Shown: piece after piece, positions 27,698 through 36,131 of the stretch
Layout: each line of letters opens with the position of its first letter
Numbering within the stretch: the first letter of the stretch is position 1
Origin: Cyclobacteriaceae bacterium
GTDB taxonomy: Bacteria; Bacteroidota; Bacteroidia; Cytophagales; Cyclobacteriaceae
DNA length: 53,815 bases
Assembly (NCBI GenBank): GCA_025055435.1
Contig: JANWWN010000007.1
Location: forward strand, 1 to 53,815
Direction: 5' to 3'
Made by a program: the position numbers and the translations under genes
Notes under the pieces: generated by a model
Seen by the model: only the letters and a program-made list of their open reading frames with translations
Told to the model about the DNA's origin: nothing
Databases searched by the model: none

Positions 27698-27705
27698 TAT
27701 ATTTG
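27698..27705 (+). promoter_or_regulatory. Promoter -7 element for the YkgJ-type gene
   Basis: Exact TAnnTTTG (TATATTTG) ending 4 bases before the ATG at 27710. The expected transcription start falls on or beside the A of the start codon, so the mRNA may be leaderless. Confidence 0.6.
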
Positions 27706-27709
27706 TGTC

Positions 27710-28276
27710 ATGACGCTTCCTGAGAAAATAGAAGCAGTAGAGCGGCTTTTTGTTGAGCTGGATGAGCGAATAGCTAATTTTCAACAAAAATCAGGGCTAT
27801 TCTGCCCTACCGGGTGCGGTAAGTGCTGCCTGAAGCCGGATATAGAAGCAACTGTATTGGAATTCCTTCCCTTTGCCTGGCACATGTATAAGGCAGGGAC
27901 TGCTGAAATGTGGTATGAAAAAGTAAAGTCGGTGAATGACGCTATTTGTGTTATTCTCAATCCGCAACAGCAGGGCCAGGGTTGGTGTAGTCAATATCCG
28001 TATCGCGGACTCATTTGCCGTTTGTTCGGGTACTCCGCCCGGCACAACAAGTACGGAGGGCCTGAGCTGATTACCTGCAGCATCATTCGGGATGAATCAT
28101 CTTACTCAGGTACTGTAAAAGCTGTGGAAGAAGGCAGTATGGAGGTTCCGTATATGCGCAATTATTACATGCAATTGCAGGGCATCGACCCGGTGCTTTC
28201 AGCCGAACGCCTTCCAATCAATCAGGCTATTGCCCGGGCTATGGAATCGGTTATGGCATATATGGCTTACCGGTAA
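27710..28276 (+). CDS. YkgJ-family cysteine cluster protein
   Basis: 188 aa. Seen: CPTGCGKCC at about residues 30-38, the CxxxCxxCC signature of the family that binds a metal (zinc or Fe-S), with further Cys in GLICRLFGY and LITCS. The family includes flagellin lysine methylases, but most members have no known function. The open frame extends back to 27656; ATG 27710 is the better start because a -7 element lies immediately before it and the upstream residues are unlike the family. Confidence 0.82.
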   Translation: MTLPEKIEAVERLFVELDERIANFQQKSGLFCPTGCGKCCLKPDIEATVLEFLPFAWHMYKAGTAEMWYEKVKSVNDAICVILNPQQQGQGWCSQYPYRGLICRLFGYSARHNKYGGPELITCSIIRDESSYSGTVKAVEEGSMEVPYMRNYYMQLQGIDPVLSAERLPINQAIARAMESVMAYMAYR

Positions 28277-28331
28277 GGTTACATCCAATGCCACATAATA
28301 ATTCAGTAGTGCATGAAACTATCATCTGTGG

Positions 28332-28339
28332 TAAATTTG
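28332..28339 (+). promoter_or_regulatory. Promoter -7 element for the 28351 thioredoxin gene
   Basis: Exact TAnnTTTG (TAAATTTG) ending 11 bases before ATG 28351. It supports that ATG over the upstream in-frame ATG at 28288. Confidence 0.6.
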
Positions 28340-28350
28340 TTCATTGTCCT

Positions 28351-28890
28351 ATGAAACGACTTATAGTTTTTACAATTGGCATTTTTTCGTTTGGTCTGCT
28401 CACTTCCCTGCGATCAGCTCAAACGGGACCAGCGGTACAGTGGCTCACCTTTGAGCAAGCCGTTGAAAAATCAAAAACCGAAAAACGAAAAATTTTTATT
28501 GATGTTTATACCGATTGGTGCGGCTGGTGTAAGGTAATGGATCAGAATACGTTTAGCGATCCCAAAGTTGCCCATCTGCTCAATACCTATTTTTATCCGG
28601 TAAAATTTAATGCGGAACAGCGCGAGGATGTGGTGTTTAACGGCACTACCTTCAAATTTATTCCTTACGGAAACAAGGGTACGCATCAACTGGCTGCGGC
28701 TCTGCTAAATAATCAATTGAGTTATCCGACAGTGGTTTTTCTGGACGAAGAATTCCGGATGATTCAACCCTTACCTGGCTACCGCGATGCCAAATCCTTT
28801 CATCCGATAGCCCAGTACATCGGTGAAGGGCATTATAAAAAGGGGGTAAAATGGGATGACTGGCTGAAAACCTATCGGTCACCCTACTGA
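28351..28890 (+). CDS. Exported thioredoxin-family protein (CGWC)
   Basis: 179 aa. Seen: signal peptide (LIVFTIGIFSFGLLTSLRSAQ), then a thioredoxin-7/DUF255-like fold with YTDWCGWCKVMD (Cys57 and Cys60), and the cis-Pro loop SYPTVVFLD. It resembles periplasmic reductases of the DsbD C-terminal or DUF255 type. The partner is unknown. The start was chosen from the signal peptide and the -7 element just upstream. Confidence 0.85.
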   Translation: MKRLIVFTIGIFSFGLLTSLRSAQTGPAVQWLTFEQAVEKSKTEKRKIFIDVYTDWCGWCKVMDQNTFSDPKVAHLLNTYFYPVKFNAEQREDVVFNGTTFKFIPYGNKGTHQLAAALLNNQLSYPTVVFLDEEFRMIQPLPGYRDAKSFHPIAQYIGEGHYKKGVKWDDWLKTYRSPY

Positions 28891-28895
28891 ACCGG

Positions 28896-29024
28896 TCAGG
28901 ACTCTTTTTGTTCCTTCCTGGTTTTCTGGTAATCCAGATATGCCAGGGCGTTAACAAAGCCAATGATTACTGCTACAATCAGAATGAATAAATCTGCTCC
29001 TGAACCTACGTATTGCTGAAACAT
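28896..29024 (-). CDS. Small single-span membrane protein (42 aa)
   Basis: A 42-codon frame, ATG to TGA, filling most of the gap between the thioredoxin and HD genes. It has a short polar N-terminus (MFQQYVGSGAD), one hydrophobic segment (LFILIVAVIIGFVNALAYL) and a charged C-terminal tail (DYQKTRKEQKES). This clean amphipathic layout is unlikely by chance. The stop is 5 bases from the stop of the convergent thioredoxin gene. Function unknown. Confidence 0.6.
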   Translation of the reverse strand: MFQQYVGSGADLFILIVAVIIGFVNALAYLDYQKTRKEQKES

Positions 29025-29081
29025 ATTTTGGGGTTTAGCGCCTCAAAGATAAGTCATTTTACTGCGCATCCAAGCATCTGC

Positions 29082-29621
29082 CTAAATTCCCAATTCTTCC
29101 CGGTTTTGGCGAAGTACGTTAATGATAAACTGAATGTGTTCTGTCAGGTCCACTCCCAAGATCTCAGCGCCTTTATATACTTCATCACGCTCAACTTTGG
29201 CAGCAAAACTTCTGTCTTTCAGTTTTTTAATAACCGAGCGAGGTTCCAGACTCCCGATTCCATCTGGCCTCACCTGGCAGCAGGCAATAATAAAACCGGT
29301 CAGTTCATCGCAGGCCAGTAAAGCTTTATCCATCAGGTTGGTATAGGGCACATTCCATTTGGTATAGTGTGCAGCGATAGCATGCGCAATTTTTTCTTCA
29401 CCCAGCCCACGTAATTTTTCCGTAATGATATGCGGATGCTGGTCAGGCCAGGCTTCGTAGTCGGCATCATGCAGGAGCCCGGCAATGGCCCATTCCTCCT
29501 CGTTTTCACCAAACTTTCGGGCATAGGCTTCCATCACCAATTCGACGCTGCGCATGTGGCGCAACAGCGACTGGCTCTTGGTTAAATCATTCAACAGGGT
29601 TTGGGCATCGCTTCGTGTCAT
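29082..29621 (-). CDS. HD-domain hydrolase
   Basis: 179 aa. Seen: an N-terminal His in LLRHMRSVE, the HD pair in LLHDADYEAWPDQHP, and IAHAIAAHY downstream, matching the metal-binding residues of HD phosphohydrolases. Substrate unknown; close relatives are annotated only as HD-domain or HDIG proteins. Its ATG overlaps the stop of the upstream TPR gene as ATGA, so translation is probably coupled. Confidence 0.85.
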   Translation of the reverse strand: MTRSDAQTLLNDLTKSQSLLRHMRSVELVMEAYARKFGENEEEWAIAGLLHDADYEAWPDQHPHIITEKLRGLGEEKIAHAIAAHYTKWNVPYTNLMDKALLACDELTGFIIACCQVRPDGIGSLEPRSVIKKLKDRSFAAKVERDEVYKGAEILGVDLTEHIQFIINVLRQNREELGI

Positions 29622-30772
29622 GATTTAATCAGCACTCTTCTTTTGTTCATGAAGTAAAAGTTTACCAAGGCAATTACCACAAGCAAACCCAGTATCATTA
29701 AAACAATAAACAATCTGCTGTTACGAAGCTGTAGTGCATTGATTTCAGCCTGCTGCTTCAACAGCTCATATTCTTTTTCCTTTTCATTTAGGGCAAGAGC
29801 CAGTTCCATACGCGATATGGCGCGATTAATTTCCTCACCATAAATCTGTTCACGGGCTGAATCATATTTCAGCATCAACTCAAAAGCACTTTTCAGGTTA
29901 CCCAACCGATACATATTGATGGCTTTGCTTCTCAACAGTTCCGGCATACCGGTATAGGCATGAAGTTCGCGTGCCAGCTTTTCGGCTTCTTCCAGATAGG
30001 GTTGTGCTGCCTTGGGCTGGCCGGCTTTGGTATAAGCTATTCCGATATTGGTGAAGATGTTTAACTGACTAAGCCGGTTGTTGCTTTGCCGTTCAATCTC
30101 CAACGCTTTCATGTAATTTTCAATCGCGCGTTGATAGTTGCCTTGCTTGAAATAAACATTTCCGATGTTAATAAGCGGATCGGCAAAAGGTTTTCCCATC
30201 TGTAAACTCAATTGCCAGGCTTCGGAGAAATATTTCATGGCTTTTTCATAAAGCTGCATGTCGTTGTTCAGATTGCCCAGGTTGTTCATTGAAGCAATGA
30301 TTTTTGGTTTATCATTCAGCTCTACAAATGCAGCATGTGCCTCATCAAAATATTTAAGTGCCTGGCCATAGTCCTTTTTCATGGAGTACAAGGTGGCAAT
30401 ATTGCTTTTGGTGCCGGCTATCCCTTCTTTATTGCCCAGCTCTTCGTAATAATGCAGTGCAGTTATATAGTATTGAAGTGCTTTATCCAAAGCTCCCTGG
30501 TTGCGATAGGCAACACCCAGATTATTGTAAGCAGCGGCCATACCCCGTTTATCCCCGATTTCAGTGGCAAGATTTAATGCTTCACGGGTGTAACCAATGG
30601 CTTTTATCGGATCGGAAGGAAGCCAGGCGCGGAATAATTCATTTAGCGTTTTTACTTTGCGCTCATTACGGGCTGTGTCCAGAACAGCATGCAGGCTGTC
30701 GGTGATGGGGTTTTGCGCAAGGACTTGAAGTGGTATGACAATCAGCAAAAGAATTTTCAGACGCATAAGCAT
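29618..30772 (-). CDS. Exported TPR protein with C-terminal membrane anchor
   Basis: 384 aa. Seen: signal peptide (KILLLIVIPLQVLAQN), about six to seven tetratricopeptide repeats from about residue 55 to 310 (GDKRGMAAAYNNLGVAYRNQG and similar), a coiled coil (EKEKEYELLKQQAEINALQLRNS), then one membrane segment (LFIVLMILGLLVVIALVNFYF) and stop after KRRVLIKS. This is the sensor half of the TPR histidine kinases and TPR-LuxR regulators common in Bacteroidota, but no kinase or DNA-binding domain follows. The next gene in frame order is the coupled HD hydrolase. An alternative start is the ATG two codons later. Confidence 0.82.
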   Translation of the reverse strand: MLMRLKILLLIVIPLQVLAQNPITDSLHAVLDTARNERKVKTLNELFRAWLPSDPIKAIGYTREALNLATEIGDKRGMAAAYNNLGVAYRNQGALDKALQYYITALHYYEELGNKEGIAGTKSNIATLYSMKKDYGQALKYFDEAHAAFVELNDKPKIIASMNNLGNLNNDMQLYEKAMKYFSEAWQLSLQMGKPFADPLINIGNVYFKQGNYQRAIENYMKALEIERQSNNRLSQLNIFTNIGIAYTKAGQPKAAQPYLEEAEKLARELHAYTGMPELLRSKAINMYRLGNLKSAFELMLKYDSAREQIYGEEINRAISRMELALALNEKEKEYELLKQQAEINALQLRNSRLFIVLMILGLLVVIALVNFYFMNKRRVLIKS

Positions 30773-30866
30773 GTCGGTTAAAAGTAATAGGCGGAAACTA
30801 TACGTTTGCGTAAATTTCGATTATCTTCTGCAACCGAGGTTTCAAATTTCAGAAAATAGAAAGGAA

Positions 30867-31379
30867 ATGCAAAGATTTGAAAAACTTATAACCCTGCTGT
30901 TTGTTGTGCTGATGTGGTGCGTGCAGGCAAATGCACAGCAACCGGTTACTACGTTTATTTTGGTCCGACATGCAGAAAAGGATATGACACAGAGCACAAA
31001 CGATCCTGACCTTTCGGCTGAAGGACGCGCACGGGCAATGCGCCTTGCAGCATTATTGGAAAAAACCGAAATATCGGCCGTTTATAGTACGCCTTTTAAG
31101 CGCACCCGCCGGACTGTTGAGCCAGTGGCAACCCAAAAAAAATTGATGATTCAGAATTATCCGGTTTATGACGAAACCGAATTGAAAAAAATATTTACTA
31201 CTTATAAAGGTAAAACCGTTCTCCTTAGCGGACACTCGAATACCGTGCCTCGGATATTGAATTTTTTAACAGGTACCTCATTGTATTCAGATTTTGATGA
31301 TTCGGAATATGGAAATATTCTGATTGTTTCCTTAACCGAATTGAATACACCGGGAAATGTGATATGGTTAAAATATTAA
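30867..31379 (+). CDS. Exported histidine phosphatase (phosphoglycerate mutase-like)
   Basis: 170 aa from ATG 30867. Seen: signal peptide ending CVQANAQ, the catalytic LVRHAEK with His35, the second motif YSTPFKRTRRTVEP, and the second catalytic His in LLSGHSNTV. This is the short SixA-like form of the family, exported here. Substrate unknown. The listed frame can be read from 30735, but that part overlaps the divergent TPR gene and lacks a signal peptide. It starts a three-gene unit with gaps of 3 bases each. Confidence 0.85.
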   Translation: MQRFEKLITLLFVVLMWCVQANAQQPVTTFILVRHAEKDMTQSTNDPDLSAEGRARAMRLAALLEKTEISAVYSTPFKRTRRTVEPVATQKKLMIQNYPVYDETELKKIFTTYKGKTVLLSGHSNTVPRILNFLTGTSLYSDFDDSEYGNILIVSLTELNTPGNVIWLKY

Positions 31380-31382
31380 CGC

Positions 31383-32381
31383 ATGGAATATCGTAAATTA
31401 GGAAAAACAGGCCTGCCCATCAGTGCATTGTCGCTGGGTTCATGGCTTACTTTCGGAAAGCAAATCGATAACAGTACAGCCGATAAACTGATGAGTATTG
31501 CGTATGATGCCGGAATTAATTTTTTCGATAATGCCGAAATTTATGCGCGAGGCCGGTCGGAACAGGTGATGGGCGAAATTTTAAAACGCAAAGAATGGCC
31601 GCGCGACAGTTACATGGTGTCTTCCAAAGTGTATTTTGGATACCTGGGCAAGGATGCCAAACCCACACAACGTGGCCTTCATCGCAAACATGTGGTTGAG
31701 GCATGTAATCAGGCGCTGAAACGGCTGCAGGTAGAATACCTTGACCTTTACTTCTGCCACCGTCCGGATAGAGAAGTGCCGATTGAAGAAACGGTGTGGA
31801 CCATGCACAACCTGATTGTTCAGGGTAAAATTTTATACTGGGGTACCAGTGAGTGGAGCGCACACGAAATTATGGAGGCCCATGCAGTGGCCGAACGCTA
31901 CCGGTTAATTGGTCCGGTTATGGAGCAACCGCAATACAATATGCTGGAACGTCATCGTGTAGAAATGGAATACGCCCGGTTGTATAAAACGTACGGACTG
32001 GGAACCACCACCTGGTCGCCTTTGGCCAGTGGCGTGCTTTCCGGAAAATATAATGATGGCTTTCGGCCGGATACGCGTTTGAGTATTCCCGGCATGGAAT
32101 GGCTGAAGGACAGCGCACTGGTTGAAAAAAATATTCAGGTAGCCCGCGCACTTGGCAAACTGGCAACACGACTGGGAACATCACAGGCCGTACTGGCCAT
32201 AGCATGGTGTTTAAAAAATCCAAACGTCAGTACGGTTATTCTTGGTGCATCCAGGGAAGAACAATTACGTGAGAATCTTAAAGCACTTCAGGTGCAGTCA
32301 CTCCTTAGCCCGGATGTCATGGAAGAGATTGAGCAGATACTTAAGAACAAACCGGAACCACCACCCTATGGCGGAGCCTGA
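31383..32381 (+). CDS. Aldo/keto reductase, potassium-channel beta-subunit-like
   Basis: 332 aa NADPH-dependent oxidoreductase with a TIM-barrel fold. Seen: catalytic residues in INFFDNAEIYARG (Asp and Tyr), VSSKVYFG (Lys) and LDLYFCHRPD (His), plus the cofactor loop VILGASREEQLRENL. The sequence is closest in pattern to the Kv-beta/YghZ subgroup (WGTSEWSAHEIMEA). Substrate not predictable. It starts 3 bases after the phosphatase gene and ends 3 bases before the OmpA-like gene. Confidence 0.92.
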   Translation: MEYRKLGKTGLPISALSLGSWLTFGKQIDNSTADKLMSIAYDAGINFFDNAEIYARGRSEQVMGEILKRKEWPRDSYMVSSKVYFGYLGKDAKPTQRGLHRKHVVEACNQALKRLQVEYLDLYFCHRPDREVPIEETVWTMHNLIVQGKILYWGTSEWSAHEIMEAHAVAERYRLIGPVMEQPQYNMLERHRVEMEYARLYKTYGLGTTTWSPLASGVLSGKYNDGFRPDTRLSIPGMEWLKDSALVEKNIQVARALGKLATRLGTSQAVLAIAWCLKNPNVSTVILGASREEQLRENLKALQVQSLLSPDVMEEIEQILKNKPEPPPYGGA

Positions 32382-32384
32382 TTC

Positions 32385-32798
32385 ATGCTGAAAGGTGTAA
32401 CCATACTGATAACGCTCGTATGCTGCTATGGAACACAAGCGCAGCATCCGGACGAGCTGCGTAAAAGTATATACTTCGGTGGCGGAAGCTACAGTGTCGA
32501 TGAGGAGCAGGCTGCCGAACTGTTGCATTGGCTGGACAGCATACCCGATTTGCTTACGCGATATGAGATTCAGCTTATCAGCCACACCGATCCCATAGGT
32601 GGGCGGGAATATAACCAGTGGCTTTCACGTATGCGCAGCCAGACCGTAAAGGAAATCCTTATCCGGCACAATATACCCGAAACCAAAATAACGGTTAAAG
32701 ACTGGGGCCTTGATAATCCGGTTTACAGCAACACCACCCGCCGGGGCATGGCCATGAATCGGAGGGTAGATGTCATTTTGTACCCCATCGTGTATTAG
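32385..32798 (+). CDS. Small OmpA-C-like peptidoglycan-binding protein
   Basis: 137 aa: signal peptide (TILITLVCCYGTQAQ) followed by one OmpA/MotB C-terminal domain. Seen: the domain signature LISHTDPIGGREYNQWLSRMRSQTV and the final NRRVDVILYP. It lacks a membrane barrel or lipidation site, so it should be a soluble periplasmic or peptidoglycan-associated protein. It is the third gene of the phosphatase/reductase unit. Confidence 0.85.
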   Translation: MLKGVTILITLVCCYGTQAQHPDELRKSIYFGGGSYSVDEEQAAELLHWLDSIPDLLTRYEIQLISHTDPIGGREYNQWLSRMRSQTVKEILIRHNIPETKITVKDWGLDNPVYSNTTRRGMAMNRRVDVILYPIVY

Positions 32799-32836
32799 CA
32801 CCGGGGCCATCGCCAGATTAATTTCTCTGAAATTAC

Positions 32837-32844
32837 TACTTTTG
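32837..32844 (+). promoter_or_regulatory. Promoter -7 element for rpsA
   Basis: Exact TAnnTTTG (TACTTTTG). Transcription would start near 32850, leaving a leader of about 105 bases that begins inside a strong hairpin. Confidence 0.6.
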
Positions 32845-32846
32845 CA

Positions 32847-32932
32847 GCCCTGTCCGGTCGGGCAGGGCAATTCCGTGTTTACGGATTGCGATGTTAAACC
32901 TTAAAAGTGCACCGGCTGGCCCGGCCTGTGCA
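32847..32932 (+). promoter_or_regulatory. Structured 5' leader of rpsA (three hairpins)
   Basis: Three successive stem-loops precede the S1 start. First: GCCCTGTCC/GGGCAGGGC at 32847-32868 (nine pairs, one G-T, 4-base loop). Second: TCCGT/ACGGA at 32872-32885 with loop GTTT. Third: TGCAC/GTGCA closing 32908-32932, with inner CGG/CCG pairs. A short A-rich and T-rich stretch (AAAAAAGGGCGTTTTTTT) then runs into the ATG. S1 is autogenously regulated in other bacteria, so a control role is plausible; that is inference. None of the hairpins is followed by a plain terminator. Confidence 0.5.
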
Positions 32933-32953
32933 TGTAAAAAAGGGCGTTTTTTT

Positions 32954-34948
32954 ATGTCAAAAGAAAAAGAAAAAAAAGACTCTCCTGAACAGGAACTGGT
33001 GGAAGAACTGAAAGCCACCCGAAAAAAGATGAAGGCAGTTGCCGAGACCGATGACGTTGATCCGTTAGAGGAGGCACGCGCTCTAAAAAAGGTGGCTGAA
33101 GAAGTGGACACCGAAGCCATTCCCGTCATCGAGCTGAAAAAAGGACTTAGGCCCCGCCAAACCCCTGAAGAATTCGACTGGGATTCCGTAAACCGTAAAG
33201 GTCTGGGACGCAATTATTCACCTGAGCAGCGGGCCGAGATGGAAAAACTTTACACGGGAACCATTGCCGATATTAAATCGGGTGAGGTCGTTACCGGAAC
33301 CATTGTGGGCATTAACGACCGCGATGTAATTCTCAACATCGGCTTTAAATCCGATGGCCTGGTGCCGCTGGCTGAATTCAAAGATCAGCCGGATATAAAG
33401 ATTGGCGATCAGGTGGAAGTGTTTGTTGAAGAGCGCGAAGACAAAATCGGACAACTCATCCTCAGTCGCAGAAAAGCACGTCTGTTCAAAGGATGGCAAA
33501 AAATCCAACAGGCGCTTGATGAAGATGCCGTGATTGAAGGTTTTGTAAAACGCAGAACCAAAGGCGGGCTGATTGTTGATGTGTTTGGTATTGAAGCCTT
33601 CCTGCCCGGCTCCCAGATCGATGTGAAGCCTATTCGCGACTTCGACATCTATGTGGGTAAAGCCATGGAAGTGAAGGTCGTGAAAATCAACTACGCCAAC
33701 AACAACGTGGTTGTATCGCATAAGGTACTCATCGAAAAAGATATTGAAGAACAGAAGGCCGCTATCCTGCGCAACCTCGAAAAAGGTCAGGTACTCGAGG
33801 GAACCATCAAGAACATGACCAACTTTGGTGTGTTCATCGACCTGGGCGGTGTGGACGGACTGCTACACATCACGGATATATCATGGGGCCGCATCAACCA
33901 TCCTGAGGAAGTGTTAAAGCTCGATCAGGTTGTGAAAGTGGTGGTGCTTGACTTTGATGAAGAGAAGAAGCGCATCAGTCTCGGTATGAAGCAACTTACG
34001 CCTCATCCCTGGGATTCGCTGCCTGCCGATATTCAGGTGGGTTCGCGCGTGAAAGGCAAAGTTGTTAACGTGGCCGATTATGGAGCCTTCGTTGAACTGC
34101 AACCCGGCGTAGAAGGTCTTATTCACGTAAGTGAAATGAGCTGGTCGCAGCACCTGCGCAATCCGCAGGACTTCCTGAAAGTGGGTGATGAAGTAGAGGC
34201 GGTGGTATTAACCATCGATCGTGAAGAGCGCAAAATGTCGTTGGGTCTGAAACAACTTACCGAAGATCCGTGGACGCGCCAGGATGTACTTACAAAATAT
34301 GCGGTGGGAACCCGCCATACCGGTATTGTGCGCAACCTTACCAACTTCGGACTGTTCCTGGAGCTGGAAGAAGGTATTGACGGATTGGTACACGTTTCAG
34401 ACTTAAGCTGGACGCGAAAAATCAAACATCCTTCAGAGTTTACCAAAGTAGGTGAGAAACTGGATGTGGTTGTTCTGGAGCTGGACGTTGCCAATCGCAG
34501 ACTGGCTCTAAGCCATAAACACCTTGAAGAGAACCCGTGGGATACATTCGAAACCATTTTCACCCCTGGCTCGGTGCATAAAGGAACCATTATTAATAAA
34601 ACCGATAAAGGCCTTGTTATTGAATTACCGTACGGAATTGAAGGTTTCTGCTCCGTTAAGAACGCGGTTAAGGCCGATGGTTCCAAGCCCGAGGCAGGCG
34701 AATCGCTTGATTTCAAAGTCCTGGAGTTCTCTAAGGATGAACGCAAGATTGTGCTTTCGCACAAGGCCACGTATTCGGCCGCTGAAGAAGAGAAACCTGC
34801 TGCCAAGAAAGCCAAGCAGCCTTCTAAAGGTAAAACCATAGAAAAGATTAATCAGGAAGTGGAGAAATCCACACTGGGTGATCTGGAGGCGCTTTCGGCC
34901 CTGAAGCAGAAACTCGATAATTCGGCATCAGCTTCCGAAGAGAAATAA
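32954..34948 (+). CDS. rpsA: 30S ribosomal protein S1
   Basis: 664 aa RNA-binding ribosomal protein that recruits mRNA to the 30S subunit. Seen: an acidic and basic N-terminal extension of about 100 residues (Bacteroidota-type), then six S1 motifs; the repeated pattern is G-x-V-x-x-x-x-x-x-G-x-F-V/I-x-L, as in GTIKNMTNFGVFIDLGG and GKVVNVADYGAFVELQPG, each followed by GLIHVSEMSW-type strands. A Lys/Ala/Glu tail follows. The frame is open from 32891, but ATG 32954 (MSKEKEKKD) is preferred since the earlier part lies in the hairpin leader. A strong terminator follows. Confidence 0.95.
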   Translation: MSKEKEKKDSPEQELVEELKATRKKMKAVAETDDVDPLEEARALKKVAEEVDTEAIPVIELKKGLRPRQTPEEFDWDSVNRKGLGRNYSPEQRAEMEKLYTGTIADIKSGEVVTGTIVGINDRDVILNIGFKSDGLVPLAEFKDQPDIKIGDQVEVFVEEREDKIGQLILSRRKARLFKGWQKIQQALDEDAVIEGFVKRRTKGGLIVDVFGIEAFLPGSQIDVKPIRDFDIYVGKAMEVKVVKINYANNNVVVSHKVLIEKDIEEQKAAILRNLEKGQVLEGTIKNMTNFGVFIDLGGVDGLLHITDISWGRINHPEEVLKLDQVVKVVVLDFDEEKKRISLGMKQLTPHPWDSLPADIQVGSRVKGKVVNVADYGAFVELQPGVEGLIHVSEMSWSQHLRNPQDFLKVGDEVEAVVLTIDREERKMSLGLKQLTEDPWTRQDVLTKYAVGTRHTGIVRNLTNFGLFLELEEGIDGLVHVSDLSWTRKIKHPSEFTKVGEKLDVVVLELDVANRRLALSHKHLEENPWDTFETIFTPGSVHKGTIINKTDKGLVIELPYGIEGFCSVKNAVKADGSKPEAGESLDFKVLEFSKDERKIVLSHKATYSAAEEEKPAAKKAKQPSKGKTIEKINQEVEKSTLGDLEALSALKQKLDNSASASEEK

Positions 34949-34969
34949 CGCAAAGCTTCAATTGAAGAG

Positions 34970-34998
34970 AAGGTGGCTTTAAAAGGCCACCTTTTTTT
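34970..34998 (+). terminator. Intrinsic terminator of rpsA
   Basis: Stem AGGTGGC/GCCACCT with loop TTTAAAAG, followed by seven T. It begins about 22 bases after the rpsA stop. Confidence 0.92.
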
Positions 34999-35015
34999 CT
35001 GCTGACGATTTTTCA

Positions 35016-35023
35016 TAGTTTTG
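35016..35023 (+). promoter_or_regulatory. Promoter -7 element for tRNA-Cys
   Basis: Exact TAnnTTTG (TAGTTTTG), 75 bases before the tRNA. The intervening leader holds no gene. Confidence 0.5.
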
Positions 35024-35098
35024 CCAAACCCTTGTGATGCCCGCATGTGGCTGAATGAGGAATATTCATTTCCATTCAATGGGTCTAAACAAGGATAA

Positions 35099-35169
35099 GG
35101 TCTCGTGGCCGAGTGGCTAGGCTGAGCTCTGCAAAAGCTCCTACAGCGGTTCGAATCCGCTCGAGACCT
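35099..35169 (+). tRNA. tRNA-Cys (anticodon GCA)
   Basis: 71 bases: acceptor GGTCTCG/CGAGACC with discriminator T, D stem with GGCC-type arm, anticodon stem GAGCT/AGCTC with loop CTGCAAA, and T arm AGCGG/CCGCT with TTCGAAT. Anticodon GCA reads UGC and UGU. CCA is not encoded. Confidence 0.95.
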
Positions 35170-35321
35170 CTGCTCCGGAAGCAATCCTGATGGATGTTTA
35201 CCGGGCATCATTCCTCATCAGCAAAACGGACTTGATCTATGCGACAGGTACCTGATTATTTCCCTTATTTATCTTTTTCCATTATCGCTTGCGGTTCTGT
35301 CCGGTTTGTTGATTCAAATCC

Positions 35322-36131
35322 ATGTCTAACCGGCAGGCTATGAATACCGTTCTTGAGTTTCATCAAAAAAAACAAAACGGCCAACGTATTTCCCTTACAA
35401 CCTGTTATGATTACTGGTCGGCCTGCATTCTACGCGACACGCCCATAGATGCCGTGCTGGTGGGCGACAGCGCATCCATGGTGATGCACGGTTATCCGTC
35501 AACTGTTCATGCCAGCGTAGAAATGATGGTGTGGCATGTTGCAGCGGTTGCCCGTGCGTTGCCTTCCATGTTTATCATTGCCGACCTTCCCTTTCTGGCA
35601 CACCGCAAGGGCACTGAATTTTTAATGCAGAGCGTGGACCGGCTCATGAAGGCCGGAGCACATGCCGTTAAAGCCGAAGGCGGAAGCGAGGTCATTGCCG
35701 AAATACAACACATCATTCAGTCGGGTGTACCGGTTATGGGGCATCTGGGGTTAACTCCTCAGTCGGTCAATATGCTGGGTGGACACAAACTGCAGGCAAC
35801 CCGGCCGGAAGCAGCCGATAAGTTGGTGAACGATGCCCTGCTGCTCGAAGACGCAGGTGTTTTTGCATTGGTGCTGGAAATGGTACCTGCAGGTCTGGCA
35901 CAACAGGTTACTCAAAAACTCAAGATACCGGTTATTGGCATAGGTGCCGGCCCTCATACCGACGGTCAGGTACTGGTACTTCAGGATTTACTGGGCATGT
36001 CCAAAGATTTTTCGCCTAAATTTTTGCGCAAGTATCTTAACGGCTACGAGCTCATCAAAGAGGCGTTGATCCGCTTTGATGCCGATGTGAAAAACGGAAA
36101 CTTCCCTTCGGAAAAAGAAAGCTACGTATGA
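35322..36131 (+). CDS. panB: 3-methyl-2-oxobutanoate hydroxymethyltransferase
   Basis: 269 aa, matching the usual size. It makes ketopantoate from alpha-ketoisovalerate and methylene-THF, the first committed step of pantothenate synthesis. Seen: CYDYWSACI, VLVGDSASMVMHGYPST (metal-binding Asp), VKAEGG, MGHLGLTPQSVN, and IGIGAGPHTDGQVLVLQDLLGM near the C-terminus. ATG 35340 (seven codons in) is an alternative start. It is the first gene of panB-panC-coaX-panD; its stop overlaps the panC ATG by 4 bases. Confidence 0.96.
   Translation: MSNRQAMNTVLEFHQKKQNGQRISLTTCYDYWSACILRDTPIDAVLVGDSASMVMHGYPSTVHASVEMMVWHVAAVARALPSMFIIADLPFLAHRKGTEFLMQSVDRLMKAGAHAVKAEGGSEVIAEIQHIIQSGVPVMGHLGLTPQSVNMLGGHKLQATRPEAADKLVNDALLLEDAGVFALVLEMVPAGLAQQVTQKLKIPVIGIGAGPHTDGQVLVLQDLLGMSKDFSPKFLRKYLNGYELIKEALIRFDADVKNGNFPSEKESYV

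Noticed and set aside
34123-34839. 238-residue open frame antisense to rpsA
   Set aside because: Mirror of the S1 gene; Ser/Arg/Pro-rich, no fold or motif, and the plus frame is a clear six-domain S1.
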